64,000 bases of DNA, taken from the NCBI GenBank assembly GCA_965153355.1, contig OZ231128.1:27900001-27964000 (forward strand), written 5' to 3'. The position numbers were made by a program, and so were the translations under genes. Origin of the DNA: Flaccisagitta enflata (Eukaryota > Chaetognatha > Sagittoidea > Aphragmophora). The notes beneath the pieces are model-generated. The model was not told the DNA's origin, did not search any database, and worked only from the letters and a program-made list of their open reading frames with translations. Shown here piece by piece: positions 1-14,064 of this stretch. The stretch's first letter is position 1. The number at the start of each line of letters is the position of its first letter.

Positions 1-290
1 TTCTTTCGTTCATTCATTCATTCATTCATTCATTCATTCATTCTTTCATTCTTTCGTTCATTTTTTTGTTCATACATTCTTTCTTTCCTCTTTTTTTGTC
101 TCTATCTTTCTTTCCTTCTTTCTTTTCTTTTTTTCGTTCATCTTCTTCTTTTCTTTCTTTCTTCCTTTAAGTTTGTCTATCTGTCTGTCTGTCTGTTTGT
201 CTATATGTCTGTCTATCTTTCCTTCTCTCATCTATTCTTTCGACCATTCGTTCTGTCGACCCTTCATTATTTCATGTCTTGTAACTCGAC
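1..290. repeat. Pyrimidine-rich microsatellite block (ATTC, CTTT, TCTG units)
   Basis: Short imperfect tracts of ATTC, CTTT and TCTG follow one another on the + strand. The block lies in the intron just upstream of the first dynein exon and runs off the window start. Confidence 0.9.
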
Positions 291-360
291 TATTCCATTT
301 ATTGATTGAGTGACTGATTTTTTCTCATTTATTCGCCTGTTCTTCATCATCTTCCAACAG

Positions 361-528
361 GCCATGGCCCGTAAAGAGGGCATTCCGGTTGACACTTTGG
401 ATTTCGACTGTCGGGTTGTAAATCGAGAAGACGTCACTTACGATTATTTGAAGCAATTCGCCGACAATCCGGCGGTTTTAGTCAAAGAGCTCTCGTTTCC
501 TCCCAGCTTGGAAAAGACCATTTGTATG
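361..528 (+). CDS. Axonemal dynein heavy chain, penultimate visible exon (partial gene)
   Basis: Seen: an open 168-bp block (56 codons) after a pyrimidine-rich tract ending CAACAG at 360 and before a GTAAGG donor at 529; both borders are phase 0. The peptide contains ARKEGIPVDTLDFD near its start. Family knowledge: dynein heavy chains carry the matching signature (ARK..IPID.L.FD) in the C-terminal domain after the AAA+ ring, shortly before the GVYI.GLFLDGA.W block. Here that block is found in phase 0 at 11136, so the exons can be spliced directly. The protein is the ATP-driven motor of the ciliary axoneme. The longer linker after FD recalls single-headed inner-arm chains such as DNAH6, but the paralog is not settled. 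Upstream exons lie outside the window. The reading frame continues upstream as FQQ, which I take as intron read-through. Confidence 0.82.
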
Positions 529-1311
529 GTAAGGAGTACGGCATGGTAGGAATTGTGTGGGACGGATGACGTTGCTCATTTACTCTCTCAAGCAAGATTC
601 TTTTTTTTTCAAAATCCTAAACATTGCACATTGATTATGATCTTCATAACTCGTCAGGGTTTTTAGCATGAGTCATTATAAGCATAAATGATTATTTAAA
701 AATCATGTTTTGAACTCGGCTCACATAAAAGAATCGGTGGGCAGGGGCAATGATGCAGCAGGCCTTTTTGGCCTTTTCGTTCATTAGATAACAAATTGGG
801 ACGGAGAAACCGACCAATGGTCGGAAGGACAGAAAGATGAACGGACTACAAAATTGCGACCAAAAAAACTAGACGTCAAGAAGCCTTTTGTTTTTAGTCA
901 CCGAAGAACTCGAGAATTCAATTGAAATATTTTTTACGAGCCGAGCCACTAGTATTTTACAAAAATCAATATGGCTCCAAGCAAAGTTATCATGTGCACT
1001 CGAACTCTCAACGTATCATCCCATGATGTCCAAAGTGATTGCGCAACAAGTTCTAGCGAAATTTGGAAGTGAACCAAAAACCTCAATTTAATCTCAATAA
1101 TAAAACGATTTTGATTATGTACTAAATACAATCGTGATACAAGAAAAAAAAAAGGTTCTCAACAAGGTGGTTCCCCGGTCTCGGCTGTCACATGAGAAAC
1201 ACGAGGAAGACGACGAAGACAACGATGACGACGATGACGACGATGACCAAGACAATAGTCTACACGCTCTACACGGGAATGAGACAAAAGTTACAACCAG
1301 TTTGATCATCG

Positions 1312-1550
<239 letters not shown>

Positions 1551-1784
1551 AAAAACAACAACAAAATCATTTCGCAACAACCACAAAATTCATAGGTCTG
1601 TACAGAGAGAAGGTTAATATAAGGTGTGAACCCCTGAAAACTGTAACACCCCCACCTACAGCTCTGATCGATTAGATTATAGACATTCTAGAATTACAGG
1701 AAAAATGTTTATATTAATACAAATGGCGTCACCAGAGCGATTTTTCATTTTTGTTTTTTAAGTCCAGTTAAGCTTAATTAAGTA

Positions 1785-2609
1785 CCGTCACACGGGGCTA
1801 ATCAGGACACTTTTTCTAAATTCTGCTCTGTATCTTTGAAATTCCCATAGATAAATCCCAGCATATTCCCCCTTTAATTACCACTGATGAAGGGCTTATT
1901 GCACGCAAAGAACCAAAATCCAATACCAACCCCTTAGGTGAGAATTTTATAAAAAAATGCCCCGTAGTGGGGCAAATCGGGACGCCATTACTTGACTGTG
2001 TTGTCCCAATTAGCCCCGCTCTAACCATATTTTTCGGAATTTACCAGATCTATTATAACAAAATTAAATAAATCTTAACCCGGTCTGACTGTTATTGTAA
2101 TTATGGCATGAATGTCCCTCATTAGACTTTCTCAATGGCAATCCATGAAAATTTATTGATTTTATGACCCTTAGTATAAGCTAACACGGTGTCCCGATTA
2201 GCCCCGTGTTTTTCAAAAAAAATGATTATTTACCAAAATTGAGTTTGTAAACAAACAAGTTTTCTCAAAAGCCACTCATACATTGTCCTCAGAGTCACTG
2301 ACTACTTATAGTTGAAGATACCCAAAGATGGCATAAAGCACTTTATCCAGTGTTGAGTCAGAGCGACAATTTTTAGGCTATGTCGATTTTTCATTTTTTC
2401 CATATTGCTAAAAATTCAAGTTTAAAACTACTTAGAATGGTTATAAAACAACATAAACCGCTGTATGTCACCCTAAATTAACTGAATATTAGAAAAATGA
2501 TAAGAGAAACAAAAAAAAGTTGACCGGGTTTGAAATGTCACATTGAGAACCATTTTTTAGATTGCTGTCCCGATTAGCCCCTGCTGTCCCGATTAGCCCC
2601 GTGTGACGG
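1785..2609. mobile_element. 825-bp MITE with TA target duplication and internal copies of its terminal motif
   Basis: Seen: terminal inverted repeats beginning CCGTCACACGGGGCTAATC at 1785 and its complement ending at 2609, flanked by TA at 1783-1784 and 2610-2611. The same GTCCCGATTAGCCCCG motif recurs inside near 1962-1985, 2002-2022, 2189-2216 and 2566-2583. No transposase ORF. TA duplications are typical of Tc1/mariner-type transposition; family assignment is inference. Confidence 0.8.
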
Positions 2610-2864
2610 TATTGAAATTAACTATTATTATAAGCTCATAAAATCAAAGATTTTTCATTATAATTTGAGACTGGAATGGAAAATGCAAAATTGCTTTGGT
2701 GGCGCCACTTGTATAATTATAAGTTTTAATTACTAACATTAAATTTATTAGTCATTGCTGTAGTTTGAGCTGTAAGGGGGGTGCTACAGTTTTAGGGGGG
2801 TTCACATCTTATATTTCACCTTCCTCTGTAGTGTAGACCGATTTCGTCCGGATCATCTTGTATG

Positions 2865-2870
<6 letters not shown>

Positions 2871-2949
<79 letters not shown>
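2871..2949. repeat. (CT)n microsatellite
   Basis: Uninterrupted CT dinucleotide tract of about 79 bp. Confidence 0.97.
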
Positions 2950-2951
<2 letters not shown>

Positions 2952-3294
2952 TGTCGCCTATTACGTTTTTAATCCGCCACACCCCTGAGAAAACTAAGGA
3001 TATAGGAAGCTGCAATGTGATGTCAACGACTTATTAAAACAGACAAAATTTTAAGTCGCAATAACTTGAATGAGACAAAAAGATCAGATCGAGAAGAACG
3101 AATAGAAGGAGTAAGTAATGGAACGATCGAACGAAAGAATGAGTACAAGAAAATGATGAAGAGAAAAAAGAAAGAAAGGGAGAAAGGGAGAGTAAAAGAA
3201 TGATAGGGAGGCATAAATAAGAAGAAGAAAAAGAAGAAAAAAAGGAAAGAAGGAAAGAAGAAAGGAAAAAAGAATGAAACAATGAAATAATGTA

Positions 3295-3330
3295 AGAAAG
3301 AAAGAACGAAAGAAAGAAAGAAAGAAAGAC

Positions 3331-3405
<75 letters not shown>

Positions 3406-3434
3406 GTGAAAGAAAGAGTGAAAGAAAGAAAGAA

Positions 3435-3525
<91 letters not shown>

Positions 3526-3526
3526 A
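3295..3526. repeat. (AAAG)n microsatellite with an embedded (ACAG)n run
   Basis: AAAG/GAAA repeats with ACAG at about 3436-3464. The preceding 3060-3295 is purine-rich and imperfect. Confidence 0.95.
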
Positions 3527-3567
3527 CGATAAAAGATCTAGAAAAACAAGAAGGAAAAAAGAAACTA

Positions 3568-3985
3568 CACTCTTTTTTTCTTATAAGAACATGCTATTTT
3601 TTCCTAAGGCTCAATGTTCTTATTTTTAGAGCAATTTGAGGCTCAAATTGTTCTTAGGATGTTCTTATTTTTTTTAAATATCAGCTTATACAGGAATGGT
3701 CTGATTCTGATTGCTAATTAAAAAGACATGAGAAATAAAATATTAATCACAAAACAATCAAATTTAAGTGTAAGACTGATTGATGTAATCTATAATAATA
3801 ACAGAGTAACAATTTTTGTTTTTATTTACAGCAGTTCCCTCATTAATCAAGAGCAAAAATAGATTGAGTATTCTTATAATCCTCCTATTATGAGGCTGAC
3901 AGTATTCTTATGATTGTTCTTATTTTTTTCCAAATCTGAGCCTCAATGTTCTTATAAACTAGGTTCTTAGTCAAAGAAAAGAGTG
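3568..3985. mobile_element. 418-bp MITE, TA-flanked, CACTCTTTT termini
   Basis: Seen: starts CACTCTTTTTTTCTTA and ends with the complement AAAAGAGTG, with TA on both sides (3566-3567, 3986-3987). AAGAACATTGAGCC-like motifs recur in both halves in inverted order. No coding capacity. Probably a Tc1/mariner-type non-autonomous element. Confidence 0.7.
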
Positions 3986-4440
3986 TAATTAAAAGGAAAA
4001 AGAATGGAAGAACGTCGTAGAAATAATGGTTTGAGAAAATGCGGCTTGATTGAGACGAAAAGTTATGGCATGATGTCTCAGGCCAATTTACTTGATTAGA
4101 GGTCAAATCAAATTTAAAAGCAATAGTAATGACGTCAGTCACACCAATTATACAATTACATTATTTTGTCATCGACGTCATTGAACAGACGGTACTGAAG
4201 TATTCAAAAGGTCATTCTGTTGGTTTCATGCAAATATGAAACCTGTCCTGACAGGCGAGGTTCCTTAGTGGATTTACAATATTTTCTAGTTCCCTGAACA
4301 TTCCAAATACGATTGAACTTTACGAAAAAGGTGGTCCAGGAATTTGCAGCTTTTATCAAGTTTGAAACATTCAGTGGACAAAAATTTGATAAATGACGTT
4401 GAGGATTAGAATTTTAGATCCATTTGAGATCCTTTTTAGT

Positions 4441-4495
4441 GGCGGACACGCAACTCTATAAGAGATTTTGTCCGTCCGTCTGTCCGTTCGTTGAG
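4441..4495 (-). repeat. Family B fragment (3' hairpin end)
   Basis: Decayed version of the B terminus (GTGGCGGACACGCAACTCTA) followed by a (CCGTCTGT)-type tract. The rest of the element is missing. Confidence 0.5.
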
Positions 4496-4826
4496 GTGAT
4501 CAAGTTGAAAAGTGGGAAATTGAGCATTTTAGATACTTTTATGTATATTTGTAAATAGAGTGGGGTTTGGGGTATAGATTGGGGTTGGGTGCCCCAGCCC
4601 AGCCGTCCACAACGATATTGTGACCCCGCATCACCTGTTTTCTTCAAAGCCCAAAGGAAAAAAAAGTTAAATAGGTGCGTCGAAGCTTCTTTCGGGAAGC
4701 AAGATATAATTATATAAAGCGGTGTAAAAAGAGATAAATCAACTTGACAACCCGGATGCAAATGATTACGACGCCTATTGAGACTCACTTTGCAGTAGAT
4801 CAGCGCTGACTTGCAGTAGCGGAAGG

Positions 4827-4915
4827 GTTGGGCAGAGCCAAAGGTGTATCTGATTCAATGCGTGACGTCATTGATAATTGTATTTTTAGAATTTTTATCG
4901 AAAAATGAGACAGTA
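4827..4915. repeat. Direct repeat left of an A element
   Basis: Begins GGAAGGGTTGGGCAGAGCC and is matched by 5543-5615. The pair brackets A copy 4916-5463 plus an E fragment. The right copy reads GAGACAGTAAGTC where the left has GAGACAGTA then the A element, so it looks like an empty site. Confidence 0.65.
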
Positions 4916-5463
4916 ATAGTCGCAAAAGCGTTAGATGGTCAGCGGTACCCGTGCCCTGCCTAAGTAGGTTGTGGTTAAGTTGAGGGGGGAGCAGGGCAGC
5001 GGCCCCGAAGGGGTCGATCCTCCTTCTCCTCCTCCTCCGTCCCTCCCCCCTCAAATCCCAGTCTCGAGGCCCAAATCCCAGTCTTGAGGCCCAAATCCCA
5101 GCCTCAAGGCCCAAATCCTAGCCTCAAGGCCCAAATCCTAGCCTGGAGGCTGAGATTTGGGCCTCAAGGCCGGGATCTGGGTCTTTTGGCTGAGATTTTG
5201 ACGTTAAGGCTGAGATTTGAGCTTCAAGACTGAAATCTGGGCCTCCAGGCTAGGATTTGGGCCTTGAGGCTAGGATTTGGGCCTTGAGGCTGGGATTTGG
5301 GCCTCAAGACTGGGATTTGGGCCTCGAGACTGGAATTTCGGCCTCGAGACTGGGATTTGAGGGGGGGGGGGGACGTACGAGAAGGAGAAGGAGAAGAAGG
5401 AGAAAATCCCCCATACGTGTGAAAGCATAGGTCATCGACCCCTTCGGGGCCGCTGCCCAAAAA
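4916..5463 (+). repeat. Family A element, copy 1
   Basis: Head TAGTCGCAAAAGCGTTAGATGG, then GGTCAGCGGTACCCGTGCCC, then AGCAGGGCAGCGGCCCCGAA. The core is a minisatellite of about 20-bp units (GAGGCCCAAATCCCAGTCT), switching orientation near 5145. The right arm (GTGAAAGCATAGGTCATCGA then CCCCTTCGGGGCCGCTGCCC) is the inverse of the left arm. No ORF. Confidence 0.85.
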
Positions 5464-5541
5464 CGACTTGGAACAACAAGAAAACTTCAATAAAAGCGAC
5501 GACAACAACAATAACAGTAGAAATAACAACAACGACAACAA
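5464..5541 (+). repeat. Family E fragment
   Basis: Closely matches 10031-10105 (CTTGGAA..AACAGCAAGAAAAC followed by AGCGACGACA and CAATAACAGTAGAAATAAC). It directly abuts the right end of A copy 1. Confidence 0.7.
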
Positions 5542-5629
5542 GGGTTGGGCAGAGCCAAAGGTTTATCTGATTAAATGAATCACGTCACTGATAATTTTCA
5601 GAATTTGAGACAGTAAGTCAGTATAATTA

Positions 5630-6495
<866 letters not shown>

Positions 6496-6496
6496 T

Positions 6497-6546
6497 GCAG
6501 TCCATGGACAAAACGAGGAGAGTAGATTTTGCTGATCACCGGTATG
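6497..6546 (-). repeat. Family E fragment, inverted
   Basis: ATGGACAAAACGAGGAGAGT..GCTGATCACCG is the reverse complement of 9971-10018 and 10511-10558. It lies immediately upstream of the reverse transcriptase ORF. Confidence 0.75.
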
Positions 6547-6623
6547 ACGCTTATGCGTAGTTTATTTCAAAATGTAGACTTGTAATTACCTTGAAGAAAA
6601 TTACTGAGGACTGTAAGAAACTA

Positions 6624-6686
6624 ATGGAAGAACGATTACCAATAAAGGCGGCTAATTGCCGGCCGGAAAAAAGTCGTAAGTGGGAA

Positions 6687-6767
<81 letters not shown>

Positions 6768-6775
6768 CTCTCTCA

Positions 6776-6809
<34 letters not shown>

Positions 6810-8873
6810 GCCCAAAAAGTCGAAATTGCAGGTTATTTTGGAGGTCTTTATAGTCCCGACTTAACTCTCCCAGACCACGAGTATCACTCAATTGTCATAA
6901 GCAAACTAAATGAATATGAAAGAAACCGCGACTTTGAACACCTTGACTATAATGAGGTTCCATCCATTGAAGAAGTCGAAAATGTCATAAAAAACAAAAA
7001 GAACTCAAAATCAACAACTGACTTCCCTAATGAGATGCTGAAGAAAGGAGGAAGAGGATTTCTTGAGTGGTTATACCCAATAATAAGAATTTTTTGGGAA
7101 AAAGAAATAGTACCCACTATATGGAACAATGGCATAATTACAATCATTTACAAAGGCAAAGGGGACCGTGAGGTTATGAATTTTCAACGTGGCATCACTG
7201 TGTCCAGCACTATATCATTGGTATGTGAAGAGTTAATTAATAATCGAATGACTCGCATAGTATCCCTCACACAAGCCCAAGGGGGCGGAAAAAAAGGATC
7301 TGCTACCAGAGATCATCTTTTTATTCTTAGGGGAGCTATTGCATATGCTTTAAAGCATAATAAGGAACTATATGTGACATTTTTTGATGTTAGCAAAGCT
7401 TATGATCGTGCAAGTGTAAAGGACATGCTGGTTGACATTTGGGACCATGGATTAAAAGGAAAAATTTGGCGACTTCTGAAAAAACTAAATACAAATTTGA
7501 CATGTCAGGTCAAAACAAAAAATGGTCTAACAGAGAAAATAAATAGGATAGTAGGTGGTAAACAAGGAGGAAAAAACTTTGGCTTCATGTTTGCGAAACT
7601 CATGGACCTTCTTCAAGAAGAGGCAGAAGAACTACAGCACATAGGAGTTTATTTCGACATTTTAAAACTTGCATTTCTAATTTGGGTTGACGACGTCCTT
7701 AGTTTTGCAGAAGGTGAACAACAACAACGTCTGACCTTACAAATGGTCAACGAATTCGCAGTAAAACATAAGTTGAAATGGGGCGGCGATAAGTGCAAAG
7801 TCATGCCGATAGGTAAATCTGCATTCGTTCAACAAAAATGGGATTTAGGAAGTATTAAAATTGATTCATGCGACAGCTACAAATACTTGGGAGACATAAT
7901 AATGCGAAACAACTGCAATAAGAAAAACATTGATGACAGAGAAAATAAAGTAAAGTCTGCTACAAGACAAGTCATTTCCATGTGCGGCAGTGAGACCATA
8001 CGAGGAATGGAAATAGAAGGTCTTTTAAAACTGCATGAGTCCAGAATCGTATCCACCCTCCTAACTAACTGTGAAACATGGGTTTTAGGAAAAGAACAAA
8101 GACGCAAATTAGAACGCATCGAGCTTTGGGCGCTAAAAAAGATGATAGGTCTCCCACCAACAACACCTACACTGGCCGTGATAGTCACTACAGGGTGCCT
8201 TTTTACAACACAAAGGATCGATCAAAGACAACTTATTTATCTTAAAATATTACTTCATAGACCTGATGACAATTGGACAAAACGGTCTTTATACATTCAA
8301 AATTCCGAAAAAATATGGTGGGCAAAGCAGATAAACAAACTTTTGGATAGTTACGATCTCGACTATACTTGGGATGAAATCAAAAAGACCCCATTTGCCA
8401 CATGGAAACGCTTGCTACAATCAAAAATCGAGAAAAAGCACTTAGATCGACTAAAAGAGGACTATGTTGGTGTATCAGGAACTAAGATAAAAACTAAGTA
8501 CATCCATGACCTCCTTGAAAGGGATAATTACACACATCAACCAATGAAAAACATCTTGAATAGAAGCAAGATAGGCGTAAGAGCTTTGATTATGGGCATG
8601 TCTGGCATGCTTGATTGTGCAAACAATTTTCACTTTAAGTATAAAAGAAAGACTTGCGACTTATGTAGTGAAATAGACAATGAGTCACATCGAATAAATC
8701 ATTGCAAAAAATATGCCTACATGAATCTACATGATTCAGAGTTAAAATTCGACTTTAGTACAATTTATTCCTCTGAACAAAAGGATATTGATAAGGCTGA
8801 ATTTGTTATCCAACATTTATGGGATCTTTCAAATGGTAAAAACCAAATGAAACCCTCTGAACCTAGCTCCTAA
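6624..8873 (+). CDS. Non-LTR retrotransposon reverse transcriptase, N-terminally incomplete
   Basis: A 749-codon frame, open back to a stop at 6558; the first ATG is 6624. Counting residues from codon 6591, the polymerase motifs are FFDVSKAYD (motif A, Asp 266), GGKQGG (motif B, Gln 325), WVDD (motif C, 365-368) and YKYLGD further on. Near the C-terminus CDLC..H..C (C689, C692, H700, C705) forms a CCHC knuckle common in non-LTR elements. The role would be target-primed reverse transcription of its own RNA. Motif C reads WVDD rather than the usual (Y/F)ADD. No endonuclease domain precedes it: about residues 33-78 are an in-frame (CT)n/(CTTT)n microsatellite, joined directly to the VEIAGYFGGLYS segment that normally sits just before the polymerase. 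The clade is not assigned. The frame has no stops or frameshifts, so the insertion is young or maintained. Confidence 0.85.
6690..6809. repeat. (CT)n/(CTTT)n microsatellite inside the RT frame
   Basis: CT, then ten or more CTTT units, then CT again; total length keeps the reverse transcriptase frame open as Leu/Ser/Phe. Confidence 0.95.
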
Positions 8874-9310
<437 letters not shown>

Positions 9311-9880
9311 CAGAGTAAAATGCTAAAGCTAGCGTCATAAAAGTTGGAGTCAATTTGCGTAACATCTCGACTATTCTTTGTAGTTACATTAGTTGAAAAG
9401 TTTGGGATCTATGAAAAATATCGATCTTCGCGAAAATGCGAAAAAATAAAAAAAGATTCAAAAATTCATAGCGCCAAAACTAATGATCGTAGAGACTTCT
9501 GGTTGGCGCCATTTGAAAGAAAAAAATTAGCTCTTTCTTAGCTGTGAATATTAAAAAATATATCATCCCAGGCAGGAAATGGCTCAACTTCCTAAAGTTC
9601 CTCAAATCGAAAATAGAAAACCCGATTTCTCCCCTATGTTTCAAAAAGTCGAATTACGTAATTCGACTTTTTTCCAACTACAGGGAGGCCATGTAAAATC
9701 ACAAAAAGAACTTCTTTTTAATTGAAAGCAAAAGTTGGCATGCAGTCACCCCTGGGACTTTGGACCTCCATCTGGGCTGAGATTAACCCCCTCTGGCCGA
9801 CCCTGTGACATGATGGCAATATTTGCTTTCAATCATGAAGAAACTTCTTTCATGATTTTACATGGCCTCCCTTCTTCCAA

Positions 9881-10951
<1,071 letters not shown>

Positions 10952-11068
10952 AAGCGGGCGGTCGTTTTTGATTTTTCATTTAAAGAGCAACAACAATCTA
11001 GTCATTCATTTATTCATTCATTCATTCATTCATTTATTCATTCATTCATTCATTCATTCATTCATTCA
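10952..11068 (+). repeat. Family E tandem repeat, partial third unit
   Basis: Begins with the same AAGCGGGCGGTCG and stops within the (ATTC)n tract, 67 bp before the last dynein exon. Confidence 0.8.
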
Positions 11069-11135
11069 AACATACATAAACAACGTTCATCGGGCGCGCA
11101 TTGATGAGCTTTTTGCCCCTGTTCATTTCTCTCAG

Positions 11136-11564
11136 GATGATCGTGGCGTTTACATTTTCGGTTTGTTTCTGGACGGCGCGTCCTGGAACGCCTCTTTATG
11201 GCGCCTTGATGACGCTCCTCTGGGACATCGATTCACGATCATGCCGGAAATCTACTTGCGTCCGATACGCGTCCTCACCGACGAGGGACTGCGGGAAACA
11301 TCCTCCTCTATGATGTCGCCGACGACTTCATTGGGGGATGAGTCACGAGGTGGGAGTGGAGGAGGAGGAGGAGGAGGACATTCGTCACCACCCCGCGTCT
11401 TTTACGACTGCCCAGTTTATAAAACGACGACGCGCGCAGATTCTGATCGTTCTTCCGCTAATAAATCTGCAAACTTTGTCACGTCTTTGCTCCTCCCATC
11501 AAACGCCAAACCCAGCCAATGGACGATGAGAGGCGTCGCGCTTGTTTCTCAGTTAGACACATGA
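11136..11564 (+). CDS. Axonemal dynein heavy chain, terminal exon (C-terminus)
   Basis: Seen: 142 codons plus TGA at 11562, after a pyrimidine-rich acceptor ending CTCAG at 11135. The peptide has the dynein C-terminal landmarks in order: GVYIFGLFLDGASWN, MPEIYLRP, YDCPVYKTTTRA, NFVTSLLLP, and the end RGVALVSQLDT. These match the C-terminal regulatory domain of axonemal heavy chains; the ending is most like the DNAH1/3/6/7/12 group of single-headed inner arms (family knowledge; exact paralog undecided). Phase 0 fits the donor at 528. Odd: between the LRP and YDCPVYKT blocks there is a Ser/Gly-rich insertion of about 40 residues including seven consecutive Gly encoded by a GGA/GGT microsatellite. 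The usual GTLSTTGHSTNFV segment reads DSDRSSANKSANFV. An alternative without the insertion would need an unseen intron. Confidence 0.92.
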   Translation, partial: DDRGVYIFGLFLDGASWNASLWRLDDAPLGHRFTIMPEIYLRPIRVLTDEGLRETSSSMMSPTTSLGDESRGGSGGGGGGGHSSPPRVFYDCPVYKTTTRADSDRSSANKSANFVTSLLLPSNAKPSQWTMRGVALVSQLDT

Positions 11565-12234
11565 TTGGCTGACGGGTGGAATTTTAATTCTAGATTAACT
11601 GTTAAATGCTGATGCAACCCCGCACTACGATGAGAGCCTTAGCCCCGTTGATACGTCCGTCTTTTGAACCGTTCTCATGTGTAAGAGGATGCGTTGTCAC
11701 ATACTGCGTTCACTACTTAAGTATCAAGTCTTAAAAGCAGTAAGATTTAACTCTTAAAAGCAGTATGGAATTGTCAAATGGGAGTTATCTCGTAAATGGG
11801 ACTAACTAATTTACGAGGTTTATTATCTGAAAAAGCTTGCTTACTGTCTTTTGAAAGACAATGCGGTGAGCTAATCCCATGTCAAATTTTGATCGTTTCT
11901 TCAACGAAAATTGATTGTTTTGTTACACCTGCTTTTTATGTCTTGTCACCCGTCTATGTCTAATTTGTCTATCACCCCAGATTGTCTATCAATCTTCTCG
12001 TTGTTCAGCAAAACACTTGCCTTTGCATTTAGAAATAGATGCTGTGGATGAAACAAGAAAGGCATGATTTATATAAAAGGACCATCTTTTTACGTCAATA
12101 TTTTCATCACATTCCATTTTCCTTTGAAGCGAGAATTATTCCCCTCAATTGAGCTTTTTCTGTTGCATGTTGACTTTGCTGACTGTGCTTTAACATAGCC
12201 TCCTCCAAGAACGAAACGACGGAGAGACGAAGAG

Positions 12235-12240
12235 AATAAA
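12235..12240 (+). promoter_or_regulatory. Possible polyadenylation signal for the dynein transcript
   Basis: AATAAA, about 670 bp after the dynein stop and the first canonical hexamer noticed there. The 11565-12420 interval otherwise holds nothing recognisable and is probably 3' UTR plus flank. Confidence 0.35.
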
Positions 12241-12429
12241 ACACTAGTCATTTACATGTCGGATCACAGTTGTAAGCTAAACGTATCTGTTTGTTCATGG
12301 ATTAAAAAGCTCTTGTAATGGTATAAGCTCTTGTTATGGTATAAGTAGTAATTATGATTTCATCGTCTGCTTAAACGAAATGGTCAGATAGTCATTTCTG
12401 AATGTGTCTTTGACAGATGGTCAGATGGT

Positions 12430-12820
12430 CACACATTGGTCAGCGGTACCTTCCTTTGGTGATTTGTTGGATATTGGTTACAAAAGTAACAATCATTGTC
12501 CTAACTTCTTTTGGTAAGCAGTTTGCCTAAGAGTGGTGGGCGTATTAACCAGTCAGTGAGGGGTCACAAGGGGATGGGACGGGTAGGCAGGGATCAATCC
12601 TTTAAAGGCTTATTTCAGCCCTCTCTTGCTTCAAATTAGTCTTCAAACTAGCTTTTTAGGCCTCAAATCAGTCTACACAGAGCCCTCAGACCATCATAAT
12701 CCCTCAATCAGCCCTTGTCAGCGCCTGATCAATCATATTAGGCCAGAAGGACAAAAGCCCCACTTTGTTCTACGGGATTTCGTCCCCTTTGGGGCCGCCA
12801 CGCTGCCCTGCTTATCACTC
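12430..12820 (+). repeat. Degenerate family A element
   Basis: GGTCAGCGGTACC at 12441 and CCCCTTTGGGGCCGCCACGC near 12785-12805 mark the ends; decayed GAGGCC/CAAATCAGTC-type units lie between. 12450-12525 also matches 32600-32680 (GTAACAATCATT..TTTTGGTAAGCA). Confidence 0.55.
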
Positions 12821-14064
12821 TAATTTACAATCACACATAGCGAGGCAACGGGTTTTGCTGTCCACATATTACCCTTGGTCGACCTGTTCCTCTTTTCGAC
12901 TCGGAACCACGGCCGGACCAACTTACGGACCGACAGACAGATGAACCATCGGACGGACAAATCCTCTCAAAGAGTTGCTTGTCCGCGACTAAATAATGAG
13001 AAAACAAGGGAATAAAGACGAAATGCAACTGAATTCATGGCTCAACTTTCAGATTACAATTATTCACTTAAAAACAAAAACAACAAAGCCTGCATGCAAT
13101 ACATGTAATTGCGAGGCCCACCGCTGCCACAGATATTTTGGCTGAAGATGTGGTTCTTTTAGAAGTTGATCTACAATTCTACATGAACGTAACTGCGGAG
13201 ATAATTTGGGAAACGGGCACTACTAAATAAAAGGCGCACCCTTATTTGAGATCCACCACTGGCTGAATTTTTCAACAAACATACGACACGAAATCTGTAG
13301 AAAGTTCTAGTGCTCTGTAAAAAGTTCTTCTCGTGCTCATTAGCATAATCCTCCTCTTCTCTCTCCAGTCTCTCCTTTTCGATCTCGTGATGTCGGAGCT
13401 GGGATCCACGTTTTCCGCTTATAATATTCCGCTTATAATACTTCTCTTTTAATATTTCTACGACTCGATGTATTTCAGCGTATATCTCCTTTTTTCAACT
13501 TTTTAAACGCCGATGAAAAATCAATGCTTTTCGTTCGCAGGGTCAGCATCACCAGAAATCTTCAAATTTTCTCTATTCGAAAAGAAAAAAAAATATAATG
13601 ATAATAATAATAATCAAAAAAAGAAAAGAAAGTAGTAAAAATTATAAATAGAAAAAAAAAAGAAACAAGAAAAAAATGTCCAACGGGAATCTGGACTCGT
13701 GTTGCGTTTGGGTGGGCAGGGGCAGTATGTAGAACCCATAGGCTTTTCGGGGACGACATTTCTCTACTTTTTGCGTCTATCCAGACAGCTCTTGTCATTG
13801 GAGGTCACTCGAGTGTTAGGGCAGGAGCGGGGAGGCATAAAACCTCATTGGCGACCCCCGACAAAGCAAGGGATAAGGTCCTTCCACGCTATACATGTAA
13901 GAAAGGAGAAACGAGAGGAATCTAGTTCGTCCAATTTACGTGTTGCCTTTCTTTCAGCAGAACGAGATCAGCAACAACGCGTTGACGGTTGGATAGATAG
14001 ATTGATAGATAAGAAGAAAGATATACAGACCATTAGCATTTAGATGGTCATGCACACTCAGATA
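12821..14064. other. Interval without recognised genes
   Basis: Two adjacent TTCCGCTTATAATA units at about 13413-13442 and a B-like fragment (GTGGGCAGGGGCAGTA near 13711). No coding block with splice sites that I can defend. Confidence 0.5.
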
